64,000 nt of DNA from Desulfovibrio aminophilus DSM 12254 (GTDB lineage: Bacteria > Desulfobacterota > Desulfovibrionia > Desulfovibrionales > Desulfovibrionaceae): positions 1 to 64,000 of the forward strand of contig NZ_AUMA01000006.1 of NCBI RefSeq assembly GCF_000422565.1. The letters are read 5' to 3'. The notes under the pieces were generated by a model. The model made no database searches, had not been told where the DNA came from, and was given only the letters and a program-made list of their open reading frames with translations. The translations under genes and the position numbers were made by a program. Positions 1-7,781 of the stretch are shown here, piece after piece (the stretch's first letter is position 1; each line of letters starts with the position of its first letter).

Positions 1-62
1 GGATGTGCAAGCGCGGCAACGCGTTCAGCTTACCGGTACTAATAGATCGTGAGGCTTACCCA
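1..62 (+). rRNA. rrl: 23S ribosomal RNA, 3' end (partial)
   Basis: The first ~60 bases match the conserved 3' end of bacterial 23S rRNA, including the segment reading ACCGGTACTAATAGATCGTG followed by AGGCTTA. Only the last bases are in the window, so the rRNA operon runs in from the left. The exact 3' end is approximate because the partner strand of the terminal helix lies outside the window. Confidence 0.93.
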
Positions 63-160
63 AATCCTCTCTCCCCTATGAAACTAATATAGTTTCGGGC
101 TTTGATGAACCGGATCGGCGCGCTGAACCGCACCACCCCGGGAGAAGCCCAACCATATTT
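63..160 (+). other. 23S-5S internal transcribed spacer with inverted repeats
   Basis: About 100 bases separate 23S from 5S. A perfect 7-bp inverted repeat with a 3-base loop (GAAACTA at 80-86, TAGTTTC at 90-96) sits just after 23S. GGGCTT (97-102) can also pair with AAGCCC near 145-150 to enclose the rest of the spacer. Such stems are usual sites for RNase processing of pre-rRNA; that role is inferred. No tRNA is present in this spacer. Confidence 0.6.
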
Positions 161-278
161 GTCTTGGTGGCCTTGGAGGAGGGGACACACCCGATCCCTT
201 TCCGAACTCGGCAGTTAAGCCCTCCATCGCCAATGATACTGCGATCTTAATCGTGGGAAAGTAGGTCGCCGCCAGGAC
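161..278 (+). rRNA. rrf: 5S ribosomal RNA
   Basis: An approximately 118-nt segment opens with GTCTTGGTGG and closes with GCCAGGAC, which pair as the terminal 5S helix. The inner conserved block CCGATCCCTTTCCGAACTCG and the AAGCCCTCCATCGCC region are diagnostic. It lies ~100 nt after 23S and directly before a terminator, the normal end of a bacterial rRNA operon. Ends are accurate to a base or two. Confidence 0.95.
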
Positions 279-289
279 AATTTCTTCAA

Positions 290-318
290 AAAAGGCCCCT
301 CAAAATGAGGGGCCTTTT
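290..318 (+). terminator. Intrinsic terminator of the rRNA operon
   Basis: Perfect hairpin: AAAAGGCCCCTC, a short AAAA-type loop, and GAGGGGCCTTTT, ending in a T-run. It lies 12 nt after 5S. The flanking A-run would let it act on the opposite strand too, but no minus-strand gene ends here. Confidence 0.93.
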
Positions 319-388
319 CACGTTTGCAGAACCTTACCGTTGACCCGGAAGGCGCTTCGAAGCACACTGACCTTGGACGGAGCCACGT

Positions 389-1021
389 ATGCCGCATCTC
401 AAGGTCATCCCCATCAATCGCGCGGACCAGACGCGCCGCCGCCTCACCCAGGCAATGGGAACGGTCCTGGCGCGGGTCGGTTTCGAGGCCGCGACCGTGG
501 ATTTGGTGATCGCCGAGGCAGGGCTGAAACGCGGCGATTTCTACCGCTACTTCACAAGGCTGTCCCAGTTGGTGGCGGCCTATGCCCACAGCGGGGCTTT
601 CTGGCCCAACGCCGGCGACCTTATCGGCCGAGATCGCGAGAAATTGCGCCGCATGAGCCCGGATCAGCTGGTGGCGGCCTTCTTCAAGCGCACCCTCCGG
701 CTTTTGCTGGATCGGCCGGAGAGCCTGGCGATCATGGCCTGGGAGGCGCTTTCCCGCAATGATCTCAGCCGGGCCCTGGAGGGGGTGCGTGAGCGCTCCG
801 CCCTGGAGTTTTTCGAGCTCATGGAGCAGGATCCCCCTGTGGACGTGGACGTGACGGCCCTGGTGCTCTTTCTCGCCGGCGGAGTGAACTTCCTGGCCGT
901 GCGCTCCCTGGTGACGGGTTGCGTGGGCGGGGTGGATCTCGTGTCGCCGGCGGGATGGGCGCGTATTGAGGAAACCATAGACTTGATCGTCAGGCGGACC
1001 CTGGCTCACGGGCCGAGCTAG
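389..1021 (+). CDS. TetR/AcrR-family transcriptional regulator
   Basis: A 210-residue protein of typical TetR length. Residues ~10-60 form the N-terminal helix-turn-helix (DQTRRRLTQAMGTVLARVGF, then VDLVIAEAGLKRGDFYRYF), ending in the usual aromatic F-Y-R-Y-F before the ligand-binding helices. The rest is a helical, poorly conserved sensor domain, so the inducer cannot be named. An ATG with GGAG six bases upstream supports this start. It is followed after 28 nt by a HAD phosphatase on the same strand, possibly co-transcribed. TetR proteins usually repress a neighbouring gene; no clear operator palindrome was seen. Confidence 0.88.
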   Translation: MPHLKVIPINRADQTRRRLTQAMGTVLARVGFEAATVDLVIAEAGLKRGDFYRYFTRLSQLVAAYAHSGAFWPNAGDLIGRDREKLRRMSPDQLVAAFFKRTLRLLLDRPESLAIMAWEALSRNDLSRALEGVRERSALEFFELMEQDPPVDVDVTALVLFLAGGVNFLAVRSLVTGCVGGVDLVSPAGWARIEETIDLIVRRTLAHGPS

Positions 1022-1049
1022 AGGCCGTCTCTCACGGAGTTTTTCCATC

Positions 1050-1703
1050 GTGTCCTATTCCTTTGTTCTTTTTGATTTCGACGGAACGCTGTGCGACAGC
1101 GCGGAGGGCATCATCCAAGGCATGAACCTGACCTTTGCGGCCCAGGGGCGGCCGCGCCCCTCGGATGATGCCGTGCGCGGCGTCATCGGCCTGCGCATTG
1201 AAGAGTGCTTCCTGCGGCTCTGCCCGGATCTCGCGCCCGAGGACATCCCCACCTGGATCGCTATCTATCGGGAGGAGTATCTCAGCCGGGGGCATCTCCT
1301 GAACCGCCTGTTTCCTGGCGTGGAGGAGACGCTGGCCGGGCTGAAGCGCCGGGGCGTGATTGTGGGGGTGGCCAGCAACAAAGGTCAGCCGGGCCTTGAG
1401 CGCGCCGTGGAGAGCCTGGGGATCGGCGCCTATTGCGACCTGTTGGCGGGGGCACGAACGGACCTGCCTCGCAAGCCCGATCCCGGCTTCTACCGCTCAT
1501 GCATCGCGCCGTCCCTGCCCGGCATCGCGCCGGACCAGGTGCTTATGGTTGGGGACACGTCTACGGACCTACGTTTTGCCTCCAACGTGGGTATGCCCGC
1601 CTGCTACGCGGCCTGGGGTTATGGGAACAGGGAGGAGTGTCTAGCGCTACGTCCTCGGTACGTGAGTGAGTCCCCGGCCTTGCTGGCAGGCATCTGGAAA
1701 TGA
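1050..1703 (+). CDS. HAD-family hydrolase, phosphoglycolate phosphatase-like
   Basis: A 217-residue HAD hydrolase. Motif I is near the N-terminus (LFDFDGTLCDS, nucleophile Asp and acid/base Asp). A helical cap follows (residues ~15-80), then motif II/III with the Ser and Lys (VGVASNKGQPG; RKPDPGF), and motif IV (MVGDTSTDLRFA) for magnesium. This layout matches Gph/PPaseX-type phosphatases of small phosphorylated metabolites; substrate is not determinable. The GTG start has GGAG ten bases upstream. It probably follows the TetR gene in one transcript and ends just before a short hairpin. Confidence 0.85.
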   Translation: MSYSFVLFDFDGTLCDSAEGIIQGMNLTFAAQGRPRPSDDAVRGVIGLRIEECFLRLCPDLAPEDIPTWIAIYREEYLSRGHLLNRLFPGVEETLAGLKRRGVIVGVASNKGQPGLERAVESLGIGAYCDLLAGARTDLPRKPDPGFYRSCIAPSLPGIAPDQVLMVGDTSTDLRFASNVGMPACYAAWGYGNREECLALRPRYVSESPALLAGIWK

Positions 1704-1707
1704 AAAT

Positions 1708-1727
1708 GGCCGCCCGGGAGGACGGCC
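1708..1727. terminator. Possible bidirectional terminator hairpin between convergent genes
   Basis: GGCCGCCC pairs with GGACGGCC (one mismatch, 4-base loop) between the stop codons of the convergent HAD phosphatase and mucR genes. The flanks are A-rich on one side and short T/C on the other, so it is a weak terminator by eye. Confidence 0.5.
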
Positions 1728-1749
1728 TTCAAAGCGCGACTGAGCCGCG

Positions 1750-2142
1750 TTACTTCTTCTTGCCCCGCTTGGTCCAGAGTTTCATGTCCTTCATCTTTTT
1801 GCGGCGCTCACGCTGGAGCGACTTGCAGACCAGAGGGAAGTTCTTCTTGTAGCCGAACTTCTCCCTATACTCCGCCGGGGTCAGGTCATGGCTGCCCAGG
1901 TGTTTCTTGGTCAGAATCTTGAACGACTTGCCGCAGACGCAGCAGATGATCGACTTTTCGCGTACCGACTTCTGGGGATCGCAGGCCAAGCCTTCCTCGG
2001 CCTGGGGTTCGCCACCCTCGGCGATGGCCTGAATGCCGTGCGCCAGTTTGCGGACCATGGAGGTGATCTCTTCCTCGGTCATGGTGCGGACGCTGGCTTG
2101 GGCTTTCACGATCTCCAAAGCTTCCTTCAAATAATCTTCCAT
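1750..2142 (-). CDS. mucR: Ros/MucR-family zinc-finger transcriptional regulator
   Basis: A 130-residue protein with the Ros/MucR signature in its C-terminal half: CCVCGKSFKILTKKHLGSHD, a prokaryotic Cys2His2-like zinc finger (Cys-x2-Cys and two His), followed by LTPAEYREKFGYK and a basic tail rich in Lys/Arg. MucR proteins bind AT-rich DNA and act as global silencers in alphaproteobacteria; paralogues are frequent in Desulfovibrio. The start is taken at position 2142, where AAGGAG lies six bases upstream, rather than the longer open frame to 2187. Its upstream region holds a 13-base A tract, the type of AT-rich DNA these proteins prefer, so autoregulation is plausible. Confidence 0.9.
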   Translation of the reverse strand: MEDYLKEALEIVKAQASVRTMTEEEITSMVRKLAHGIQAIAEGGEPQAEEGLACDPQKSVREKSIICCVCGKSFKILTKKHLGSHDLTPAEYREKFGYKKNFPLVCKSLQRERRKKMKDMKLWTKRGKKK

Positions 2143-2522
2143 GCGTTTCTCCTTGGGTGTCGGGAAAAAAGAGCAAGTCGGCTGCATGGCCCTTTACAGG
2201 GTCATCAACGTGAACCCACTTTCTGCATTTTGCATAGTTTTTTTTTTTTTACAAGTCATTTTCCTGCAACGTAGTTCCGTACTGCGTGCATGACGAACGC
2301 AGTGTCCATGGTCGCGTCCGTATGCCTTCAAAATAGTGATCCACGCTGAAACGTTGACGTTTCCATCAAGGAAGGGGGCACGTCTCAGACTTTGACTTTT
2401 CGAGCAGAATACGCCTCGTCAGAGAGAGGGAGACGGGAAAAACACGAAAATCGGCGAGTCGGACGGCGCTTGATTCCATGTCTCCGTTGCATTATGTTTT
2501 TTGTGCGCGGCAAGGAGGTTGT
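2143..2522. other. 380-bp non-coding regulatory interval between mucR and a divergent gene
   Basis: No credible gene fits here. Visible elements are a run of 13 T on the plus strand (about 2238-2250), a perfect 7-bp inverted repeat (ACTGCGT at 2281-2287, ACGCAGT at 2297-2303), and a compact 16-base palindrome (GAAACGTTGACGTTTC, 2348-2363). A sigma-70-like promoter at 2470-2498 faces the right-hand gene. The palindromes look like operators or small hairpins. The region is more AT-rich than its neighbours, consistent with binding by the adjacent MucR protein (inference). Confidence 0.6.
2470..2498 (+). promoter_or_regulatory. Predicted sigma-70 promoter for the coiled-coil membrane protein gene
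   Basis: TTGATT and TATGTT are separated by 17 bases. The expected transcription start is near 2505. This excludes the longer upstream open frame and fits the AAGGAGG ribosome binding site at 2512-2518 before the ATG at 2523. Confidence 0.55.
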
Positions 2523-2948
2523 ATGGACGCGAACAAGGACAACATTCTTCATATGGATGGCTACCGGAGGTCGGAGGCGGCGCCCGCCGGAGAGACCTCC
2601 CGGACCGGACGTGATTTCGGCAAGCTTGCGCTTGTGCTGGCGCTTCTTTCCCTCGTGCTTGTCGTGATCTTTTTTTTCGGCCTGAGCAGCAACCTCAAGG
2701 GAATTTCCGAGGAAATGCGGCAGGTGGCCAACTTGAAAACCGAGCTGGCTGCGGTACAAGCCCAGATGGCCCTGGTGCAGAGCCAGCCCACGGAAGGATC
2801 GCGTAAACTGCTGGTCAACGCGATGATCGAGGACATGGCCCAGAAAGCGGACTTTCTCGGTGGCATGATCCAGAATGAGGAGCAGGCTCGCCGCATGGCC
2901 CAGGTGCAGGAATCCTTGCGTCAGATTCAACTGGAACTGGCGCATTAG
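2523..2948 (+). CDS. Single-pass membrane protein with C-terminal coiled coil, function unknown
   Basis: A 141-residue protein. Residues ~1-32 are polar and cytoplasmic, ~33-55 form one hydrophobic segment (LALVLALLSLVLVVIFFFGL), and the remainder is a Gln/Glu/Leu-rich helical region with heptad spacing, likely a coiled coil in the periplasm or along the membrane. No enzymatic motif is visible. An excellent AAGGAGG four bases before the ATG fixes the start. It is monocistronic: its own promoter lies upstream and a strong terminator follows. I do not recognise the family; a structural or envelope-associated role is a guess. Confidence 0.75.
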   Translation: MDANKDNILHMDGYRRSEAAPAGETSRTGRDFGKLALVLALLSLVLVVIFFFGLSSNLKGISEEMRQVANLKTELAAVQAQMALVQSQPTEGSRKLLVNAMIEDMAQKADFLGGMIQNEEQARRMAQVQESLRQIQLELAH

Positions 2949-2971
2949 CATCAGCCGTCATTGTTTGGATA

Positions 2972-2999
2972 AGGGGGGCGAATCGCCCCTCTTTTTTTT
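2972..2999 (+). terminator. Intrinsic terminator
   Basis: GGGGCGA pairs with TCGCCCC across a minimal loop and is followed by a run of eight T. It lies 25 nt after the stop of the coiled-coil membrane protein gene. Confidence 0.88.
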
Positions 3000-3028
3000 G
3001 CTCAATGCACGTATTCGTCCGAGAGTTC

Positions 3029-3057
3029 TTGACGATACAGTATTCATAGCATATTTG
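3029..3057 (+). promoter_or_regulatory. Possible promoter for the MerR-family gene
   Basis: TTGACG at 3029-3034 with a weak TATTTG 17 bases on. Transcription would start at or within a base or two of the GTG at 3065, and no Shine-Dalgarno sequence is visible before that GTG, so the message may be leaderless. The -10 is poor and this is tentative. Confidence 0.35.
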
Positions 3058-3064
3058 ATCAGTT

Positions 3065-3988
3065 GTGAACAGTAATGAACAACAATCTTCCGACACGAGG
3101 CGCGCCACCTTCATCAGCCTGCGCGAAGTGGGGCGCAGGCTCGGCATTCCACCCTCCACCATCGTTTACTACAAGGACCGTTTCAGCCGTTTCATACCAT
3201 CCGCCGGTGGCGCGGGGCGGAGGCGTCGCTACCCGTCAGAATCTTTGGAATTGTTCAGGAGGATACGCGAGATGTTCGAGAACAACTGGTCCGTCGAGCA
3301 GATCGAACAGGAGCTGACCGCCTGTCGCGGTGAGCTTTTCGACGCCGGGAAGTTGGAAGGGGCGGAGGCTGGAAGCGCGGCCGATGGAGGCGCCACTCGG
3401 ATCGCGGCGCTATTGGCCAAGATGTCCGATGTTCTGGAGAATCAGGCCTTGTTTCGGGGCGAGATCCGTTCTTTGCGCGACGAGGTCGCGTCCTTGCGCC
3501 AGGAACGTGATGTGGCTGAAGCCCATCAGAGGGAGAAGGTTGCGGAATTGGAGCGCGAGATTGAGCGGCTGCGTTTGCTGGCCGACGGCCGTAACCGGAA
3601 TGACTCCCTCGACTTTCCACCTTCGGAATATTTGGATCTGCCGTTGGTGATCCGCACGGGGCTGGGAGAGTATCTCGGCGTCTTGGGGCGGAACAGCAGA
3701 GCTTTCGGGCTCAAGGACTTCGTTGCCCTGTTGGAGCGGTCGACGGACCGAGGGGAAGCCGTGGATCTGCGCTGGCGGCGCGAAGGTGACGCGGAATGGA
3801 GGTTGGCGGTAGTTGCCGCTGTCGATTCCGATGATACGCGGCGCATCGTCCTGTCCACTGCTCGAACCGTGACGCCCAGCGGCAACGCGGTCGTTCGGGT
3901 GCTCAAGCTCACGATCAACGATCAGGACGCGCCAGATTCCTTGTTGTTGAGCCTTTTCCGACAGATTCGCGAGAGTTTCGAGGGGTAA
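3065..3988 (+). CDS. MerR-family regulator with long coiled coil and C-terminal domain
   Basis: A 307-residue protein. Residues ~16-85 are a winged MerR helix-turn-helix (SLREVGRRLGIPPSTIVYYK, then an RYP wing and a helix reading IREMFENNWSVEQIEQEL). Residues ~115-180 form a long coiled coil (VASLRQERDVAEAHQREKVA and following), and ~190-307 is a separate alpha/beta domain of unknown function. It is much longer than metal-sensing MerR proteins and lacks their C-terminal cysteines, so the ligand is not a thiol-bound metal. Start: GTG without a visible ribosome binding site; no better in-frame start is seen. Similar MerR-HTH proteins occur in Desulfovibrio, but no function is established to my knowledge. 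Confidence 0.8.
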   Translation: MNSNEQQSSDTRRATFISLREVGRRLGIPPSTIVYYKDRFSRFIPSAGGAGRRRRYPSESLELFRRIREMFENNWSVEQIEQELTACRGELFDAGKLEGAEAGSAADGGATRIAALLAKMSDVLENQALFRGEIRSLRDEVASLRQERDVAEAHQREKVAELEREIERLRLLADGRNRNDSLDFPPSEYLDLPLVIRTGLGEYLGVLGRNSRAFGLKDFVALLERSTDRGEAVDLRWRREGDAEWRLAVVAAVDSDDTRRIVLSTARTVTPSGNAVVRVLKLTINDQDAPDSLLLSLFRQIRESFEG

Positions 3989-4029
3989 AAAAAACATGGT
4001 TTTTCCCGCAATTCTCTCTAGAAAAAATC

Positions 4030-4058
4030 TTGATCGATCCTTGCTTTTTTGATTATAT
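4030..4058 (+). promoter_or_regulatory. Predicted sigma-70 promoter
   Basis: TTGATC and TTATAT with a 17-base spacer, in an AT-rich gap between the MerR-family gene and the next gene. The expected start of transcription (~4065) favours the ATG at 4095 over more upstream starts. Confidence 0.5.
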
Positions 4059-4094
4059 GTCCAGGAGTCTCATGGTAACATGGGGGTGGGTGTT

Positions 4095-4523
4095 ATGCCG
4101 CAGGTTGCTGCCCGGATCTCGCAAGATCATGAAAAGTGGCTCAAGGACTATTTCAAGACGAAAAGCGCTGGGGCGGAGTTCATCCTGCCTTGGGCCGTGG
4201 ACATCTTCTTCAAGTCCATCCGCGGCGTGTCCTCCGACTTCTCGGTGGCCGAACTGAAGACCATTCTGGAAGCCCACCGCGACGTGAAGCTGCTGCCCAA
4301 CCAGTCCAAGCAGGCTTATCTGCTGTTGCGCGTCGAGGAGGCCTGCCAGGAGCACAACGTGCATATCCAGCACGGCGCCAGCAAGAACAACCTGGAAGTG
4401 AAGCTGCGTCGACTCACGGACCTCCAGGCCACGGCCTTGATGATCTGGGCCACGGCCTACTGGACGAGCAAGGTCTGGAACGGTGTCTCCGTGGAAGATT
4501 ACGTCAAACTGTCCATCGCCTGA
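4095..4523 (+). CDS. Conserved hypothetical protein
   Basis: A soluble protein of 142 residues (147 if ATG 4080 is used). It has no signal peptide, membrane segment or recognisable motif. The sequence is a mix of helices, with Trp/Phe-rich patches (WAVDIFFKSIRGVSSDF; LMIWATAYWTSKVWNG) and a Leu-rich stretch in between. The start at 4095 is preferred because a G-rich stretch (GGGGGTGGG) lies five bases upstream and the predicted promoter leaves too little leader for the earlier ATG. It stands alone between the MerR-family gene and thiDN, each with its own promoter. I do not recognise the family. Confidence 0.7.
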   Translation: MPQVAARISQDHEKWLKDYFKTKSAGAEFILPWAVDIFFKSIRGVSSDFSVAELKTILEAHRDVKLLPNQSKQAYLLLRVEEACQEHNVHIQHGASKNNLEVKLRRLTDLQATALMIWATAYWTSKVWNGVSVEDYVKLSIA

Positions 4524-4574
4524 GCCTCCCCGTCCCATTTCCTTTTCCATTCCCGTGACCGGGCGGCGGCGCGG

Positions 4575-4603
4575 TTGACCGCGTCGGACCGCGCGGCTAT
4601 TGT
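4575..4603 (+). promoter_or_regulatory. Predicted sigma-70 promoter for thiDN
   Basis: TTGACC and TATTGT with a 17-base spacer. It predicts a ~28-nt leader and rules out the longer open frame starting at 4575. The leader is too short for a TPP riboswitch and none of its conserved elements is present. Confidence 0.6.
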
Positions 4604-4637
4604 TTTTCCCCGTCAGCGAGACCCTGTGGAGTGCACC

Positions 4638-6002
4638 ATGTATCTCGTACCCAGCATCCTGACCATCGCCGGTTCCGATTCCGGCGGCGGCGCGGGCATT
4701 CAGGCCGACCTGAAGACGATCACCGTGCTTGGCGGCTATGGTCTGTCCGTGATTACCGCCCTGACGGCCCAGAATACCAGGACCGTGGCCGGCATCGAAG
4801 CCCCCAGTCCGGAGTTCGTGGCCTTGCAGCTGAAGACCGTGCTCACGGACATCCCCGTGGCCGCGGCCAAGACCGGTATGCTTTTCTCCGCCCCGATCAT
4901 TCGTGCCGCAGCCCCGTTCCTGGCACGCAAAAACTTCCCCTTGGTGGTGGACCCGGTCTGTGTGGCCCAGACCGGAGCCAAGCTCCTGGAGGATGACGCG
5001 GTTGCGGCCATGCTTGAGCGCATTTTTCCGGTGGCGGACCTGCTCACCCCGAATATCCCCGAGGCCGAGCTGTTCACCGGCATGACCATCCGGGGGCCCG
5101 AGGACATTTGCCGGGCCGCCGAGAAGCTTCTGGATCTGGGCCCCAAGGCCGTGTTGATCAAGGGCGGCCATTTGGAATCCCTGGCCGCCACGGACTGGTA
5201 CGCCGCCCCGGATCAGAAATCCCTCCCCCTGATCCAGCCGCGCGTGAACACCCGCAGCCTGCACGGCACTGGCTGCACGTTGTCGGCGGCCATCGCCACT
5301 GGCCTGGGCCAGGGATTGGACATGCTTTCGGCCATCCGCGCGGCTCAGCGCTACCTCAACCTCGGCCTGCGCAGCGCCTTCCCCTTGGGCGGCGGGGCCG
5401 GGCCGGTGAACCACTTGGCGCCCCTGTTCAAGGAGCGGGCCCGACGCGGCGTACTGGAAAGCCTGGCCGAAGCCGGCCCCCGTCTGGCCACCCTGCGCGG
5501 CCTAGCCCGAGTTGTGCCGGAGTCGTCCATGAATCTGGCGTTGGCCGTGCCCCACGCCGACGCGGTGGACGAGGTGGCGGCCTATTCCGGCCGCATCACG
5601 GCCACCCGGCGGGGCGAGATTCTCATCTCGGGCTGCCCGGAGTTCGGCGCGGCCCCGAATCTGGCCCAGGTTCTTCTGGCCGCCCGGAGACACAATTCCG
5701 AGGCCGCCTGCGTCCTGACGTTGCGCCTGGACGACTCCGTGGCCGGGGCTCTGGAACGGGCCGGATTGGTGGCGGCTTGGTTCGATCGGGCCGAGGAGCC
5801 TGGTTATCTCAAGGACCGCGAAGGCAGCATCCTGGAGTGGGGGACGTATGAGGCCCTGGCCCGGCATCCGGAGCCCGCGGCCGTGGACGCGGTCTGCGAT
5901 CGGGGGGAAGTGGGTAAGGAACCTCAGGCCCGGCTTTTGGGCGAGGACGTGGATGATCTCTTGCGCAAGCTTGGCCTGCTGCTCACGGAGCTGGCGCGCT
6001 GA
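4638..6002 (+). CDS. thiD: Bifunctional HMP/HMP-P kinase and ThiN-type thiamine-phosphate synthase
   Basis: A 454-residue fusion. Residues ~1-255 are ThiD, phosphorylating hydroxymethylpyrimidine twice: the N-terminal substrate loop reads LTIAGSDSGGGAGIQADLK, a lysine/glycine site VLIKGGH follows, and the ATP/anion-hole motif HGTGCTLSAA is near residue 210. Residues ~290-430 match ThiN (PESSMNLALAVPHA, then FGAAPNLAQVLLAARR). ThiN replaces ThiE in archaea and some anaerobic bacteria and joins HMP-PP to the thiazole phosphate. The fusion thus covers three steps of thiamine synthesis. It has its own promoter and is followed by a separately transcribed tRNA. Confidence 0.9.
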   Translation: MYLVPSILTIAGSDSGGGAGIQADLKTITVLGGYGLSVITALTAQNTRTVAGIEAPSPEFVALQLKTVLTDIPVAAAKTGMLFSAPIIRAAAPFLARKNFPLVVDPVCVAQTGAKLLEDDAVAAMLERIFPVADLLTPNIPEAELFTGMTIRGPEDICRAAEKLLDLGPKAVLIKGGHLESLAATDWYAAPDQKSLPLIQPRVNTRSLHGTGCTLSAAIATGLGQGLDMLSAIRAAQRYLNLGLRSAFPLGGGAGPVNHLAPLFKERARRGVLESLAEAGPRLATLRGLARVVPESSMNLALAVPHADAVDEVAAYSGRITATRRGEILISGCPEFGAAPNLAQVLLAARRHNSEAACVLTLRLDDSVAGALERAGLVAAWFDRAEEPGYLKDREGSILEWGTYEALARHPEPAAVDAVCDRGEVGKEPQARLLGEDVDDLLRKLGLLLTELAR

Positions 6003-6034
6003 TTTTCAAACTGTTGGCGCTGATATCCTTCCGG

Positions 6035-6064
6035 TTGACAGTCGAAAACGCCCTGTCGTAATGT
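6035..6064 (+). promoter_or_regulatory. Predicted promoter for tRNA-Leu
   Basis: A consensus -35 (TTGACA, 6035-6040) is followed after ~17-18 bases by TAATGT. Transcription would begin about seven bases before the mature tRNA 5' end. Confidence 0.6.
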
Positions 6065-6076
6065 TTCGAGCTTTTG

Positions 6077-6160
6077 GCGAGAGTGGCGGAATTGGTAGAC
6101 GCACTGGACTTAGGATCCAGCGGCTTGGCCGTGGGAGTTCGAGTCTCCCCTCTCGCACCA
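6077..6160 (+). tRNA. tRNA-Leu (anticodon TAG)
   Basis: An 84-nt class II tRNA. The acceptor stem GCGAGAG pairs with CTCTCGC and ACCA is encoded. The D-loop carries the usual AATTGGTAGACGC; the anticodon stem-loop is CTGGA-CTTAGGA-TCCAG, giving anticodon TAG. A short variable arm (GGCTTGGCCGTGGG region) and the T-loop GTTCGAGTC are present. It decodes CUA and other CUN leucine codons. Confidence 0.96.
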
Positions 6161-6219
6161 CAGATGGAAGGACAGCCGGCCGCGACGCGGCGTTTCACCC
6201 TGGAGGAGGACAATAGGCT

Positions 6220-7581
6220 ATGAAGTACGATGTTCAGGACATTTCCCCGGTCGAGCGGAAGATCTCGGTCACGGTTCCGGCCGAGGAAGCCAACGCGGCC
6301 ATTCTCACCACCATCGCCCTCTACAAGACCAAGTACGACGTGAAGGGCTTCCGCAAGGGCAAGGCCCCGGCCAGCGTCATAGAGGGCAAGTTCCGCGGCC
6401 AGATATACAATGAGGCAACCACGGACCTCATCAACTATCACATCAACGACATCCTCAACCAGCTCAAGCTCACGCCCATGTCCCGCATCAACGTGGATGC
6501 GGGGCTGCTCGCCCGCGACGAGGAGTTCACCTACACCTTGGGCTTCGAGATCGCGCCCCAGTTCGACCTGCCCACCTACATCGGGCTGGACGTGGACGAG
6601 GAGCGCGTGGAGGTCAAGGACGAGGAGGTGGCCGAGGTCGAGCGCCGCATCCTGGACAACCAGGCCAAGCCCAAGGTCATTTCGGACGTGCGTGAGCCCA
6701 AGGACGGCGAGATCGTCACCGTGAGCTTCGGCGCCTACCGCGACGGCGAGGTGATTTCCGGGATCAAGGCCGAGAATTTCGAGCTGACCCTGGGCGAGGG
6801 CCAGGCCCTGCCCGAGTTCGAGGAACTCATCAAGACCCTGACCACCGGCCAGAGCGGCGAGAAGGACATCACCTTCCCGGCCGACTTCATCAATACCGAG
6901 CTGGCCGGCCAGACCGTGACCATGAAGATCACCCTGCACGCGGTGAAGGTCAAGGAACTGCCGGAGATGGGCGACGACGTGGCCAAGAAGGCCGGTTTCG
7001 AGAACGTCGAGAAGATGCGCGAGGCCATCCGCCAGTCCTACCAGGAGAGCCGCAAGCAGCTACACAAGTCCGCAGCTCAGAAGAAGCTTCTGGACGGGCT
7101 GGTCAAGCTCCTGGATTTCCCCCTGCCGCCGTCCCTGGTTGAAGACCGCATCGACCGCCTGATCAAGGATCTGGAATACCGACTGGATCGCAAGGGCAAG
7201 AATCTGCTGAGCCTGGGCAAGACCATGGAGCAGTTGCGCGAGGAGTATCGCGTCGAGGCCGAGCAGAGCGCTCGGGCAGAGCTGCTGCTCCTGGCGGTGG
7301 CCGATAAGGAAGGCCTCTCGGTGAATCCGCAGGAGCTGGACGCGGCCCTCAACCGTCTGGCCATGCAGACCCGTCAGGACTTCATGGAGCTGAAGCGCTA
7401 CTACGAGGAAAACAACCTGGTGGTGGCGCTCAAGGATCGCCTGCTCATGGACAAGGCCATGGAGTTCATCTACTCCAAGGCCCAGCGCCGCGAGATCGAC
7501 CCCGTCCAGGCCGAGTCCGCCGACGAGTCCGAGTCCAAGCCCAAGAAGCGCGTCGCCAAGAAGGCCCCCAAGGCCGAGTAG
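6220..7581 (+). CDS. tig: Trigger factor, ribosome-associated chaperone and prolyl isomerase
   Basis: A 453-residue protein of normal family length. Residues ~1-115 are the ribosome-binding tail domain with the signature loop GFRKGKAP, which docks on L23. Residues ~150-240 form the FKBP-like prolyl isomerase domain, and the rest is the helical chaperone cradle. The C-terminus is a Lys-rich tail ([14 protein letters not shown]), longer and more basic than in E. coli. It folds nascent chains at the exit tunnel. A GGAGGA ribosome binding site precedes the ATG. It heads the conserved tig-clpP-clpX-lon neighbourhood. Confidence 0.97.
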   Translation: MKYDVQDISPVERKISVTVPAEEANAAILTTIALYKTKYDVKGFRKGKAPASVIEGKFRGQIYNEATTDLINYHINDILNQLKLTPMSRINVDAGLLARDEEFTYTLGFEIAPQFDLPTYIGLDVDEERVEVKDEEVAEVERRILDNQAKPKVISDVREPKDGEIVTVSFGAYRDGEVISGIKAENFELTLGEGQALPEFEELIKTLTTGQSGEKDITFPADFINTELAGQTVTMKITLHAVKVKELPEMGDDVAKKAGFENVEKMREAIRQSYQESRKQLHKSAAQKKLLDGLVKLLDFPLPPSLVEDRIDRLIKDLEYRLDRKGKNLLSLGKTMEQLREEYRVEAEQSARAELLLLAVADKEGLSVNPQELDAALNRLAMQTRQDFMELKRYYEENNLVVALKDRLLMDKAMEFIYSKAQRREIDPVQAESADESESKPKKRVAKKAPKAE

Positions 7582-7596
7582 CGCCGAGACGATTCC

Positions 7597-7624
7597 GGCG
7601 GCCGGACCTGCTGGTCCGGCCGCC
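7597..7624 (+). terminator. Strong hairpin after tig
   Basis: A perfect 12-bp stem (GGCGGCCGGACC / GGTCCGGCCGCC) with loop TGCT, followed by GTCCATTTTTC. The T-run is offset by five bases, so it may terminate only partly and let some transcription reach clpP. Confidence 0.75.
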
Positions 7625-7781
7625 GTCCATTTTTCGCACAGAGCGCGTCCGGGCCTTGCGCCCGCTGTCCCGAGGTCTTATCATGGGAACCGCGAGGCCG
7701 TGTCCGGACTCAAGTTCCCCGGCGTTTCCGCCGATGTGCCTGAAGAAGGCCGAAGGCCCCGCGTCACCTCAAGGAGAGCAC

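Noticed and set aside
4524-4637. TPP riboswitch before thiDN
   Set aside because: No CTGAGA-type core; the predicted promoter leaves a leader of ~28 bases.
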